This document shows, in pieces, positions 1-8,513 of a stretch of 22,231 nucleotides of DNA (position 1 is its first letter; the number at the start of each line of letters is the position of its first letter). Location: the NCBI GenBank assembly GCA_905215725.1, contig CAJMRD010000034.1:1-22231 (forward strand). Direction: 5' to 3'. The position numbers were made by a program, and so were the translations under genes. The stretch is from an uncultured bacterium (lineage in GTDB: Bacteria; Actinomycetota; Coriobacteriia; Coriobacteriales; Coriobacteriaceae). The notes under the pieces were generated by a model that worked only from the letters and a program-made list of their open reading frames with translations, was not told where the DNA came from and made no database searches.

Positions 1-1914
1 GCAGCTGGCGCCGGTGTAGATGTGTATCTTCCCGTCGTCCTCCACGATGAGCTTGCAGCGTCCCCAGTCAGGGATACCCACGCCCACACCGGCATTCTTC
101 ATGGCGCAGGCGATACCGGCGTGTCCGGGATGCGCGTAGTAGGCATCCTTGACCTCGAGCAGCGTCTCCTTCAGTGCCGTGGAGCAATCGGCAATCTGGC
201 CGTTGGGCAAAACCTCGCCCGGCTCGATGGCGTTACGGTAGCGGATCTCCCACGGATCCAGGCCGACCTTCTCGGCCAGCAGGTCGATCAGGCTCTCGAG
301 CGCAAACTCGGACTGGCAAACGCCAAAGCCGCGGTACGCACCGGCGGGCGGGTTGTTGGTGTAGTAGCCAAAGCCGCGAATGTCGGTGTTCTGGTACTTG
401 TAGGGGCCGACGGCATGCGTACAGGCGCGCTCGAGCACCGGGCCGCACAGCGACGCATAGGCGCCGGTATCAAAGTTGATCTCGCAATCCAGGCCGGTAA
501 AGTTGCCCTCGGCGTCGCAGCCCAGTGTAAAGGTGCCGTCCATGGCGTGACGCTTGGGATGGAAAGCGAGCGACTCGGCACGCGTGAGCTTACACTTCAC
601 AGGACGCTGGAACTTATATGCGGCGAGCGCGGCCAAGTGCTGGATGGACACGTCCTCCTTGCCGCCAAAGCCGCCACCCACGAGCATGGTCTCGACGACC
701 ACGCGCTCGGGCTCGCTATCCCAGCCAAACATGTGAGCGCACTCTTTGCGCGTGTCGTAGGCGCCCTGGTCGGTCGACTGCACCTTGACGCCGTTCTTGT
801 ACGGGAAGGCGACGGCGCACTCGGGCTCCAAGAAGGCGTGCTCGGTAAAGGGCGTGGTAAAGCGCTGCGTCACGGTGAATGCGCTCTCCGCTAGCGCCTT
901 GGCGGCGTCGCCGCGCGTCACGTGACGGCTCTGGCACACGTTGTCCTTGAGCTCCACCGTGTTGCCAAAGGCAAAGAAGCTGTCGTGCAGGCGTGGGGCG
1001 TCGGCAGCCCTGGCCTCGACAATGTTACGCACGGGCTCCAGCGGCTCGTAATCGATCTTTACGAGCTTCTTGGCCTTCTCGAGCGTCGCCTCGTCCTCGG
1101 CAACCACCAGCACGATGGCGTCACCCACGCAGCGGGTGATATCGCCCTGGGCAATCATGACGTCCCAGTCCTGGATAAGGTGGCCGACTTGGTTGACCGG
1201 CACGTCCTCGGCGCGCAGGATGCCCACCACACCGGGTAGGGCCTCGGCCTTGGAGGTATCGATGGAGAGCACGCGGGCACGCGGATACTTGGAGCGCACG
1301 GCGCTGGCGTAGGTCAGGCCCGGCTGGTCGATCTCGTCGATGTCGTCGGGGTACTTGCCCTCGCCGAGCACCTTCTTGCGCACGTCAATACGGAAGGCGC
1401 GCTTGCCCACGCCGTAGTCGTCGCCGCGCTCCAGGTCCTCGTCGATCTGCTTTTCGCCACGGAGCACCGCAGCTGCCAGCGAGATGCCCTCGATAATCTT
1501 CTTGTAGCCGGTGCAACGGCAGACATTGCCGCGGATGGCGTACTTGATCTGCTCCTCGGTGGGCTCGGGGTCCTCGGCGATGAGCGCTGCACCCGCCATG
1601 ACCATGCCGGGGATGCAAAAGCCGCACTGCACGGCGCCCACGGCGCCAAAGGCGTACACGAAGGCCTCGCGCACGTCCTCGGGCAGGCCCTCGACGGTCA
1701 CGATGTTGCGGCCGGCGGCAAGCGCGGTGGTCAGCACGCAGGCCTTGACGGCCGCACCGTCCACGTGGATGGTGCAGGTACCGCACGCGCCCTCGGAGCA
1801 GCCGTCCTTGGCGGAGTGAATGTGCAGGTCGTCGCGCAGGTAGCGCAGCAGCGGTTTGTTTTGGGTCGTCGTGCGCTCGACGCCGTTAACGGTAAAAGTG
1901 AATTCCTGTGCCAT
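1..1914 (-). CDS. xdh: Selenium-dependent (fused) xanthine dehydrogenase, partial, C-terminus beyond left edge
   Basis: This is a molybdenum hydroxylase that would oxidise hypoxanthine/xanthine-type purines in the cytoplasm. The 638 codons inside the window are open throughout. Residues 1-80 form a plant-type [2Fe-2S] domain (Cys39, 44, 47, 59). A second [2Fe-2S] domain has Cys97, 100, 132 and 134 (QCGFC and CRCTGY motifs). After about residue 165 comes the molybdopterin-binding chain, with the cofactor motif GGGFGGKED and a later GAYRGFG motif whose Arg matches the substrate-binding Arg of XDH. Fusing the small Fe-S subunit directly to the Mo chain, without an FAD domain, is typical of the selenium-type XDH family; such proteins are usually about 850 residues, so roughly the last 200 are missing. 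The ATG at 1914 has an AAGGGA ribosome binding site and lies 12 bp after the ferredoxin gene. The family call is firm. Selenium dependence is inferred from the fusion and from neighbouring ygfK and ssnA; selD or the yqeB/yqeC markers are not in the window. Confidence 0.9.
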   Translation of the reverse strand, partial: MAQEFTFTVNGVERTTTQNKPLLRYLRDDLHIHSAKDGCSEGACGTCTIHVDGAAVKACVLTTALAAGRNIVTVEGLPEDVREAFVYAFGAVGAVQCGFCIPGMVMAGAALIAEDPEPTEEQIKYAIRGNVCRCTGYKKIIEGISLAAAVLRGEKQIDEDLERGDDYGVGKRAFRIDVRKKVLGEGKYPDDIDEIDQPGLTYASAVRSKYPRARVLSIDTSKAEALPGVVGILRAEDVPVNQVGHLIQDWDVMIAQGDITRCVGDAIVLVVAEDEATLEKAKKLVKIDYEPLEPVRNIVEARAADAPRLHDSFFAFGNTVELKDNVCQSRHVTRGDAAKALAESAFTVTQRFTTPFTEHAFLEPECAVAFPYKNGVKVQSTDQGAYDTRKECAHMFGWDSEPERVVVETMLVGGGFGGKEDVSIQHLAALAAYKFQRPVKCKLTRAESLAFHPKRHAMDGTFTLGCDAEGNFTGLDCEINFDTGAYASLCGPVLERACTHAVGPYKYQNTDIRGFGYYTNNPPAGAYRGFGVCQSEFALESLIDLLAEKVGLDPWEIRYRNAIEPGEVLPNGQIADCSTALKETLLEVKDAYYAHPGHAGIACAMKNAGVGVGIPDWGRCKLIVEDDGKIHIYTGASC

Positions 1915-1926
1915 GGTGATTCCCTT

Positions 1927-2406
1927 CTACACGCCGGCGGCGATGCCGGTGCGGTCGTGGATGGCGCCATGCGGGCACACAACAGCGCACATGCCGCACG
2001 ACAGGCAGTCCGCGCCGTCGATATGGGCGCAATTGTCCTCGATGCGGATAGCGCCGGCAGGGCACTTTTTAGCGCACATGCCGCAACCGATGCAGCTGGT
2101 GTCGCAGATCTTGCGCGCAATGGCGCCCTTATCGGTGTTGTTACAGCGCACCAGGATGTTCTGGTAGCCGGGAACGAAGGCAATCACGCGCTGCGGGCAC
2201 GCCATGCCGCACAGGCCACAGCCCGTGCACTTGGAGCGGTCCACGCGGGCGACGCCGTCGACCAGCGCGATGGCACCGTGGGGGCAGGCCGTAACGCAGG
2301 CGCCACAGCCAATGCAGCCTTCGCTGCAGCGGGCGTCGCCGCCTGCGGAGGCGCAACCACTTCCGCAGGCAACGTAGGCCACGTGATGTTGAATGGATTT
2401 GGCCAT
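1927..2406 (-). CDS. Soluble RnfB-like polyferredoxin, four [4Fe-4S] motifs
   Basis: This 159-residue iron-sulfur protein should carry electrons between its neighbours YgfK and xanthine dehydrogenase. Four complete CxxCxxCxxxCP motifs are visible: Cys31-41, Cys60-70, Cys105-115 and Cys134-144. Extra cysteines sit at 14, 18, 27, 88, 101 and 126. The start (HVAYVAC) and the stretch CNNTDKGAIARKIC resemble the cytoplasmic half of RnfB. The membrane anchor and N-terminal Fe-S domain of RnfB are absent, and no membrane segment or signal peptide is seen. The gene lies 11 bp after ygfK and 12 bp before xdh, so the three are almost certainly co-translated from one transcript. It is not a full Rnf subunit, and no other rnf gene is present here. 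The electron-transfer role is certain in kind; the specific partners are inferred from position. Confidence 0.9.
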   Translation of the reverse strand: MAKSIQHHVAYVACGSGCASAGGDARCSEGCIGCGACVTACPHGAIALVDGVARVDRSKCTGCGLCGMACPQRVIAFVPGYQNILVRCNNTDKGAIARKICDTSCIGCGMCAKKCPAGAIRIEDNCAHIDGADCLSCGMCAVVCPHGAIHDRTGIAAGV

Positions 2407-2417
2407 AAGAGACTCGC

Positions 2418-5417
2418 CTATTTCTTAAGAAGGTACGAATAGTTGTCGCGCACGGCCCTGATGGTCAGGCGGACGGCCTCGGGCAGACCGGTGTTGACGG
2501 CATCGACCGAGACGGTGCGGACCGTGCCGGCGACGCGGACCTTAAAGTGGTCCTCGTCCACGGCCAGGAAGCCCTCGTTCTCGGAGTTCTCCATGTCCTC
2601 CTCGCTCCAGAACAGGGTGAGCTTGTCCTTGTAGGGACGGCCCTCCTGGTAGGGGCAGAACACGGCGCAGTTGCCGCACTCGTTGCACATGCCATCGACA
2701 TGGACGACCTGGTGCTTGGCCAGGCCCGGCACCTTAATTGCCACGTTGGCGCGGTTGGGGCACACGTCGCAGCAGACCTCGCACACCGAGCCGCAGCCCA
2801 GGCAGCGAGTCTTGGTGCAGTTGCGCTTGTCGCGGCACAGCGACCCCTTGCGCTCGTAGCAGGTGTCCTCGCGGCCGGCCTGCTCGTTGCAGTCGGCGTA
2901 CTTGTTAAAGTCCACGCCAGCAATGGCACGGGCGACTTCGGCGGCGTCGGCAATAGCCTCGACCACGGTAGCAGGACCGCGGCGGCAGTCGCCCGCAGCC
3001 CAGACGCCCTCGACGCCGGTGGAGGTAGCGGCAAGGCGGCCGCGACGGTCGTGCTCGACGCCCGCGGCATCGTACAGGCTGGCATCGATACCCTCGCCCA
3101 CGGCGCAGATCACCGTGGTGGAGGGAAGCTCGACGGTCTCGCCCGTGGCGACAGGGCTGCGACGGCCGCTTGCATCCGGCTCGCCAAGCTCCATAACATC
3201 GCAGGTCAGCACGGCGCCGTTAAGTGCCTTGGGCGCCAGCAGCTCGCAGAACTCAACACCGTCGGCAAGAGCAAGATCGAGCTCTTCCTCGTCGGCGGGC
3301 ATCTGCTTCTTGGTGCGGCGATACACCAGGCGCACGTTCTTCACACCAGCCAGGCGCTTGGCCACGCGGGCCGCATCCATGGCGGTGTTGCCGGCACCAA
3401 TGACCACGACGTCCTCGCCCAGCTCGAGCTTCTCGCCCTTCTTGGCGGCCTCGAGGAACTCCAGCACGTCGAGCTCGGCACCCTCGCCCAGGCCGGCGGA
3501 ACCGGGCATCCAGGCACCGGTGGCCACGACAACGTCGGTAAAGCCCTGAGCCTTGAGCTCGTCGATGGACTCCACGCGAGCATTGAGCTGCACCTTGGCG
3601 CCAAAGGCCAGGCAAAGCTCGGCGTCGTGGGAGATATCGTCGCTGGCGATACGGAACTCGGGGATGACGTGACGGACCACGCCGCCGAGCGAATCGCGGG
3701 CCTCAAAGATGGTGACAGGCACGCCGGCGCGCGTCAGGAAGAACGCCGTCGCCAGGCCGGCCGGGCCGCCGCCGATAACGGCAACGTTGCGCTCGCCGTC
3801 GTTGGCGATGGCCTGAGCGCGCAGCTTGGGCAGCACGGCGGTCATGGCCTCGCGGGCGGCCTTGAGCTTGCTGGCGCGGATCTGGGCGCCCTCGGGCTCG
3901 TAGAATGCACGCTCACAGGCACGACCGCAGGGATGCGGGCAGATGGTGCCGGTAATGAACGGCAGGGCGTTGCGCTCAATGATGATGTTGAGCGCATCCT
4001 CGTAGCGGCCCTCGTCAACAGCCGCCAGATAGGCGGGAATATCCTGCTGGATGGGGCAGCTCGTACGGCACGGCGTGGTAAAGCAGTCGGAAAGCGGGCT
4101 CTTGCCGGCGACCTTGCGGTCGGGCAGCGGGCGCAACGGCTTCTTGTAGAGCGGGTTGGTGAGCGAATCGGCCTGGATTGCGGTCACGGCGTCGAGAGAG
4201 ACGCCCGCGAACGGCTTGCCGTCCAGGTCGGCAAACTCGCCGGCCATCTGGCTAAAGCGCTCGTAGCCACCGGGCTTGAGCACGTCGGTCGCCAGGGTGA
4301 CGGGCCAAATGCCGGCATCGTACAGGGCGCGGATATTGTAGACCGTGGCGCCGCCGGAGTAGCTGATGCGCAGCTTGCCATCGAACTGCTCGGTAATGCG
4401 GCGGGCGGCCTCGATGGTCAGCGAGAACAGCGAACGGCCCGACATGTACATCTCGGTGGAGGGCAGCTCGTTTCTCGTCACGTCGACGGGGAACGTGTTG
4501 GTCAGCTTGACGCCAAACTCCAGGCCGCGCTCGGCGCACAGGGCAATCAGGCGCTCGAACATAGGCACGGCATCGGCCCACTGCAGGTCCTCACGGAAGT
4601 GCGTGTCATCGAAGACGATGTAGTCAAAGCCCAGCTCGTTGAGGCGCTGGCGGGCAAACTCATAGCCCAGCAGCGTGGGGTTGCACTTGATGTAGGTGTT
4701 GAGGCCCTTCTCGGTGATCAGATAGGTCGCGATGCGCTCGATCTCGGCGGGCGGGCAGCCGTGCAGGGTGGACTCGGTGATGGAGTTGGAGACGCGTGCC
4801 GGAATGGACTCGACAAATGCGGCGTCGACGTGCTCAAACTTGTCCAGGTTAGCGAGCGCCCACGTGCGGCACTCATTCCAAACCTCGGAGCCGCTGGCGT
4901 CCTTCATGCCCTCGATGTAGGCGTCGACCTTGGGGCTCTTGATACCCTCCAGGTCATAGCCCACGGACATGTTAAAGACAAAGCCGTCCGGGCTACCCAG
5001 ACCGTACTCGCGGGCGATCAGGTGGCAGGCAAACCATGCCTTCACGTACTCGGCAAAAGCCTGCGGAACCTCGAGCTCAGTCGACCACTCGCAGTTGTAG
5101 CACTCGTCCTGCGCCACGATGCAGGGCTTGTTCACACACTTGGAGAGCTCCTCGCCGTCCATAACCTGAACGGTCTTGAGCTCAAAGAAGCGGGAACCGG
5201 CCACGTAGGATGCCACGATGTTCTGGGCAAGCTGCGTGTTGGGGCCGGCGGCCGGGCCAAACGGAGTCTCGATGCGCTCGTCAAAAATGGGAAGCGCGCC
5301 CTCCTGGTTGGTCGTGACCATCTTGCGCACGCCAAAGACGGCGCCCTGGGTCTTGTGCTCCTCGATGATCCAGTTCATCAGCTGCGAAAACGGGATCGGC
5401 CTCATGATGTCGCTCAT
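2418..5417 (-). CDS. ygfK: YgfK-type flavin/Fe-S oxidoreductase (putative selenate reductase subunit family)
   Basis: This 999-residue protein matches the YgfK family (E. coli about 1032 aa), which accompanies selenium-type purine hydroxylases. Its exact reaction is not established. Residues 1-430 resemble the dihydropyrimidine/dihydroorotate dehydrogenase barrel (FGPAAGPNTQLAQN, ELKTVQ). A GltD-like cysteine region follows at about 440-500 (CFTTPCRTSCP, CPHPCGRACE). Next come a dinucleotide-binding motif VIGGGPAGLA at about 543 and a second, VIGAGNTAMDAARVAKR, at about 670. C-terminal Fe-S motifs are CLGCGSVCEVCCDVCP (about 870) and CNECGNCAVFCP (about 909). This layout implies NAD(P)H, FAD and several [4Fe-4S] centres, suited to moving electrons between pyridine nucleotide and the adjacent ferredoxin. 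I chose ATG 5417 because an AGGAG site precedes it and MSDIMRPIPF matches the family N-terminus; the longer open frame to 5540 runs through a low-complexity Arg-rich stretch. Confidence 0.93.
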   Translation of the reverse strand: MSDIMRPIPFSQLMNWIIEEHKTQGAVFGVRKMVTTNQEGALPIFDERIETPFGPAAGPNTQLAQNIVASYVAGSRFFELKTVQVMDGEELSKCVNKPCIVAQDECYNCEWSTELEVPQAFAEYVKAWFACHLIAREYGLGSPDGFVFNMSVGYDLEGIKSPKVDAYIEGMKDASGSEVWNECRTWALANLDKFEHVDAAFVESIPARVSNSITESTLHGCPPAEIERIATYLITEKGLNTYIKCNPTLLGYEFARQRLNELGFDYIVFDDTHFREDLQWADAVPMFERLIALCAERGLEFGVKLTNTFPVDVTRNELPSTEMYMSGRSLFSLTIEAARRITEQFDGKLRISYSGGATVYNIRALYDAGIWPVTLATDVLKPGGYERFSQMAGEFADLDGKPFAGVSLDAVTAIQADSLTNPLYKKPLRPLPDRKVAGKSPLSDCFTTPCRTSCPIQQDIPAYLAAVDEGRYEDALNIIIERNALPFITGTICPHPCGRACERAFYEPEGAQIRASKLKAAREAMTAVLPKLRAQAIANDGERNVAVIGGGPAGLATAFFLTRAGVPVTIFEARDSLGGVVRHVIPEFRIASDDISHDAELCLAFGAKVQLNARVESIDELKAQGFTDVVVATGAWMPGSAGLGEGAELDVLEFLEAAKKGEKLELGEDVVVIGAGNTAMDAARVAKRLAGVKNVRLVYRRTKKQMPADEEELDLALADGVEFCELLAPKALNGAVLTCDVMELGEPDASGRRSPVATGETVELPSTTVICAVGEGIDASLYDAAGVEHDRRGRLAATSTGVEGVWAAGDCRRGPATVVEAIADAAEVARAIAGVDFNKYADCNEQAGREDTCYERKGSLCRDKRNCTKTRCLGCGSVCEVCCDVCPNRANVAIKVPGLAKHQVVHVDGMCNECGNCAVFCPYQEGRPYKDKLTLFWSEEDMENSENEGFLAVDEDHFKVRVAGTVRTVSVDAVNTGLPEAVRLTIRAVRDNYSYLLKK

Positions 5418-5566
5418 AATGAGCTCCTCTCTGTAACGCCCGGCGAGACCGCGCGGCGGGCGCAAATACGGTGTAGCGCTAGCACAGCGCCGGCGACCCC
5501 GCGGAGGTCGCCTATACGCGCGTCGGATGCGGCGAAACATCCGACGCGCGTGAATCTACTTGTGAA
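5418..5566 (-). other. ssnA-ygfK intercistronic gap with two perfect hairpins
   Basis: There is no gene in this 149-bp gap. It holds a perfect 14-bp inverted repeat (5516-5529 with 5538-5551, 8-nt loop) starting 15 nt after the ssnA stop, and a 7-bp one (5492-5498 with 5506-5512). Neither is followed by a T-run on the minus strand, so they do not look like intrinsic terminators. An mRNA processing or stability role is possible. The ygfK ribosome binding site GAGAGGAG lies at the left end. Confidence 0.75.
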
Positions 5567-6922
5567 TTAGTAGGTGCGATCGTTAAGCGTGCTCCAGAGC
5601 TTCTTGGACTCGGCCATGGTCCACGCGTTAATCTTTTCCTCATCAATGCCAACGAACTCGCGATCCTTGTACAGGACGCGGCCGTTGATGATAGTGGTGC
5701 GGCAGTTTTTGCCCATCATGCCAAAGAGCATGTGGCCGTCGATGTTCTCCTCGCTCAGCGGCGTAAAGGGCTTGTAGTCCATGACGATGACGTCGGCGGC
5801 AGCGCCGGGCTCAAGCACACCGAGCTTGCGATCGAAGTACTTGCTCGCCATCTTGGCGTTGTTCTCGAACAGCATCGTCATGGCCTCGCACCAGCCCACG
5901 TTGGGCATAGCGGCGTTGTGGCGCTGAATGATCAGGAAGACCTTGAGGCTCTCGAGCATATCGTGGGTGTAGGCGTCGGTGCCCATGCACACGGGGATGC
6001 CGCGGCGGAAGAACTCGAGCACGGGGGCGCAGCCCACGGCATTGCCCATATTGGATTCGGGGTTGTTAACCAGCCAGGTGCCGGACTCCTTGACGATATC
6101 CATCTCGGCAGGCGTCACGTGGATGCAGTGGCCGAGCATGGTGTCGGGACCGAGCAGGTTGTGCTGCAGCAGGCGCTCGACGGGGCTGATGCCACCGCGG
6201 TTGAGGCGGGAATCCCACACGTCATTCATGCCCTCGCACACGTGGATGTGGAAACCGGTCAGGCCGTTGTTGGCCTCGGCCATCTTATCCATGGTCTCGT
6301 CCGACAGCGTAAAGGTGGCGTGACCGCCAAACATCGCGGCGATCATGTGGTTGTCGTTATCGCGACGCTCCTTGGCGGCCCACTGGGCAAACTCGGCGTT
6401 CTCGGCAATAGCCTGGTCGCACTTTTCCTGGCCACGGCGGTCGGAGACCTCGTAGCACAGGCACGAACGCATGCCCAGCTCCTGAGCGGCGTCCTTAATG
6501 GTAAAGAGGCTGCCCGGAATCTCGCAGAAGCTCGCATGGTGATCGAAGATCGTGGTGACGCCGTCGCGGATGGAATCCAGAATCGTGGCATAGGCGCTGG
6601 CCTTGGTGCCGTCGAGCGTCAGGTTGTCGTCAATCTTCCACCACTGCTGCTCAAGATTCTCCAGGAAGTTGGTGGGGTTGCAGCCCTTAATGGCAAGGCC
6701 GCGGGCCAGACCCGAGTAGATGTGGGTGTGGCAGTTGATAAGTCCGGGCATGATGAGGTTGCCCTGGGCGTCGACGTACTCGGCATCCGGGTACTTGGCC
6801 TTGAGCTCGCGCTCGGGGCCCACTTCGACAATCGTATCTCCGTCAATGGCGACCGCACCGTTGGGAATGAACGGAGTCTGAGCGTTGCGGGTAAAGACGG
6901 AACCGTTAGCGACCAGAAGCAT
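5567..6922 (-). CDS. ssnA: SsnA-family amidohydrolase (putative aminohydrolase)
   Basis: This is a metal-dependent amidohydrolase of 451 residues (E. coli SsnA 442), related to chlorohydrolases and cytosine/guanine deaminases. Visible metal and active-site motifs are HTH at 65-67, HIH at 225-227, GHCIH at 264-268, the SsnA-like NNPESNMGN at 287, and GTDAYTH with Asp316. The canonical binding set therefore appears complete. The family is consistently found with ygfK and selenium-type XDH in anaerobic purine/urate degradation loci, but its substrate is not settled; a hydrolytic step on a purine-derived ring or amine is the plausible role. ATG 6922 is chosen because an AAGGGAG site lies 6-7 nt upstream; an in-frame ATG at 6940 overlaps that site and is less likely. 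The protein is cytoplasmic, with no signal peptide. It lies between the permease and ygfK with unusually long gaps on both sides. Confidence 0.92.
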   Translation of the reverse strand: MLLVANGSVFTRNAQTPFIPNGAVAIDGDTIVEVGPERELKAKYPDAEYVDAQGNLIMPGLINCHTHIYSGLARGLAIKGCNPTNFLENLEQQWWKIDDNLTLDGTKASAYATILDSIRDGVTTIFDHHASFCEIPGSLFTIKDAAQELGMRSCLCYEVSDRRGQEKCDQAIAENAEFAQWAAKERRDNDNHMIAAMFGGHATFTLSDETMDKMAEANNGLTGFHIHVCEGMNDVWDSRLNRGGISPVERLLQHNLLGPDTMLGHCIHVTPAEMDIVKESGTWLVNNPESNMGNAVGCAPVLEFFRRGIPVCMGTDAYTHDMLESLKVFLIIQRHNAAMPNVGWCEAMTMLFENNAKMASKYFDRKLGVLEPGAAADVIVMDYKPFTPLSEENIDGHMLFGMMGKNCRTTIINGRVLYKDREFVGIDEEKINAWTMAESKKLWSTLNDRTY

Positions 6923-7118
6923 AAATGCTCCCTTCAACATCAGAGGCGGGGTTTGACACCTCTGACATGGCGGAAGTGCGAAGCGCCGGCCTACACCGGA
7001 AACGGGCCCTCTCCCGTCAACGCTTCACCAAAGGGACAAGCCCTTTGAAGTGCGGCTTGGCGCCGCATGGCGCCGGCGGACGAGGCGATGCGTCCGCCGG
7101 CGAATAGCACCGAATTGG
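6923..7118 (-). other. permease-ssnA intercistronic gap with several hairpins
   Basis: There is no convincing gene in these 196 bp. There is a perfect 12-bp inverted repeat with an 8-nt loop (7071-7082 with 7091-7102), which starts 16 nt after the permease stop. Smaller stems are 7029-7035 with 7041-7047 and 7051-7056 with 7062-7067, plus a 7-bp stem (TCAGAGG/CCTCTGA) just upstream of ssnA. None has a following T-run on the minus strand. The layout mirrors the ssnA-ygfK gap. Confidence 0.7.
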
Positions 7119-8513
7119 CTACTTCTTGCTCTCGGGCAGGACCAGATTCACAGCGGCATCCTTGGCGGCATCGATGTGCTGAGCCACGACCGGCGTCTGC
7201 GGAAGGATCAGGTTGAGCACGATGGCCATGATGGCGGTGGGGGTCACGGCGTTGGAGCCGATGACGGTGGACACCCAGGTAGGCATACCCTCGCCGGCAA
7301 GGCAACCGCTGGCCATCCAGATACCCAGGCCAAAGACGACGGAGGTACCGACGATGGTGGTGGTGCGCTGCGTGAGGCCCTCGCGGGTGAACATGCGCAC
7401 GCCGTTCATGGTGATGGTGCCAAAGACGCCGACGGTCGCGCCGCCGATGACGGGCTGCGGGATAGCGGAAAGGATGGCAGAGAGCTGCGGGAACAGACCG
7501 GCGATGGCAAAGACGGCCGCGATGATCACAAAGACCCACTTGTTGACGACCTTGTTGGAGCAGATGATGCCCACGTTCTGGCCAAGGGCGCTGGTGGGAA
7601 GACCGCCCAGCAGGCCGCCGACCATAGAGGTGAGGCCCTGGGACACAATAGCGCCGGAGAGCTCGCGCTCGGTGGGCATACGGTCGATGGAGCCAAGGCA
7701 GGCAGCGGAGACGTCGCCGATAACCTGGATGGCAACCATGGGGAACACGACGGCGAGGGTAATGCAGACCTCGGGATCAAACTCGAGCGCGTAGGGCATG
7801 AGCTTGGGAAGGGCGAAGACCTGAGCGGTGGCGACGCTGGAGAAGTCAATCATGCCAAAGGGAATCGAAACGATCATGCCAACGATCATGCCAAAGAACA
7901 CGGATCCCAGCTTGAGCGTGCCCTTGCCAAAGTTGGCGAGCGCAAAGACCACGGCGAAGGTGATAAGAGCAACGCACCAGGCCTGCGGGGTGCCCCACAG
8001 CGGCGTACCCATACCGCCGGCCATGTACTTGACGGCCGTGGGATAGAGAGAGACGCCAATGGAGAAGATGACCGTACCGGTCACGACGGGCGGGAACAGC
8101 CACTTAATCTTGCTGTAGGCCAGACCAAAAAGGACCGCAACGGCACCGCCGACGATCTCGCCGCCCAGCAACGCACCAAAGCTAAAGCCCGAGGCACCCA
8201 TGGCCTGCAGGGCCGGCAGGAACGCGAACGAAACGCCCATGACGATGGGCAGGCCGCCGCCGATGCGACGGAAGGGAGCGAAGGCCTGAAGGGCCGTGTC
8301 GATCGCCGAAAGAATGAGCGCGACCTGGATGATGTCGGTACTCTGCTGGCTATTAAAGCCGTAGACGCCGGCCATGATGACCGCCGGGGTAATGATGCCG
8401 GCAAACGATGCCAGTACGTGCTGAAGGGCACACGGGATCATTTCCTTAACGGGAGGCATGCCTTCGCGAGTGAACAGGGCTTCAGTGCCGTTCGTAACCG
8501 TCTCCTGGGTCAT
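7119..8513 (-). CDS. NCS2-family nucleobase permease (xanthine/uracil permease type)
   Basis: This is a polytopic inner-membrane transporter of 464 residues, the usual NCS2 length, with about 14 hydrophobic segments expected. The helix-1 motif CALQHVLASFAGI contains His32, equivalent to the conserved His of XanQ. The signature motif GQNVG follows at about residue 310. Position in a purine operon points to xanthine, urate or hypoxanthine as substrate, probably by cation symport. Oddly, the two acidic residues conserved in characterised members (Glu272 and Asp304 in XanQ) appear as Gln, in AIQVIGD and VSQGLTS. I recall similar sequences in Firmicutes homologues, so this may mark a subfamily rather than a defect. 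It is the first gene of the operon, about 80 nt below a predicted promoter. The start ATG 8513 has only a weak upstream site (GGTGG close by, GAGG further away). Confidence 0.9.
   Translation of the reverse strand: MTQETVTNGTEALFTREGMPPVKEMIPCALQHVLASFAGIITPAVIMAGVYGFNSQQSTDIIQVALILSAIDTALQAFAPFRRIGGGLPIVMGVSFAFLPALQAMGASGFSFGALLGGEIVGGAVAVLFGLAYSKIKWLFPPVVTGTVIFSIGVSLYPTAVKYMAGGMGTPLWGTPQAWCVALITFAVVFALANFGKGTLKLGSVFFGMIVGMIVSIPFGMIDFSSVATAQVFALPKLMPYALEFDPEVCITLAVVFPMVAIQVIGDVSAACLGSIDRMPTERELSGAIVSQGLTSMVGGLLGGLPTSALGQNVGIICSNKVVNKWVFVIIAAVFAIAGLFPQLSAILSAIPQPVIGGATVGVFGTITMNGVRMFTREGLTQRTTTIVGTSVVFGLGIWMASGCLAGEGMPTWVSTVIGSNAVTPTAIMAIVLNLILPQTPVVAQHIDAAKDAAVNLVLPESKK

Noticed and set aside
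1927..2406. Ferredoxin gene as a true rnfB
   Set aside because: It lacks the membrane anchor and N-terminal Fe-S domain of RnfB and has no other rnf genes around it.
5418..5540. Upstream extension of ygfK to 5540
   Set aside because: It adds an Arg-rich stretch reading through part of the intercistronic hairpin; ATG 5417 has the ribosome binding site and the family N-terminus.
2547..5570. Very long plus-strand open frame (about 1000 codons) opposite ygfK
   Set aside because: It is a mirror of codon bias in a GC-rich gene. It has no ribosome binding site or recognisable domain, and its composition is Gly/Ala/Val/His-rich shadow protein.
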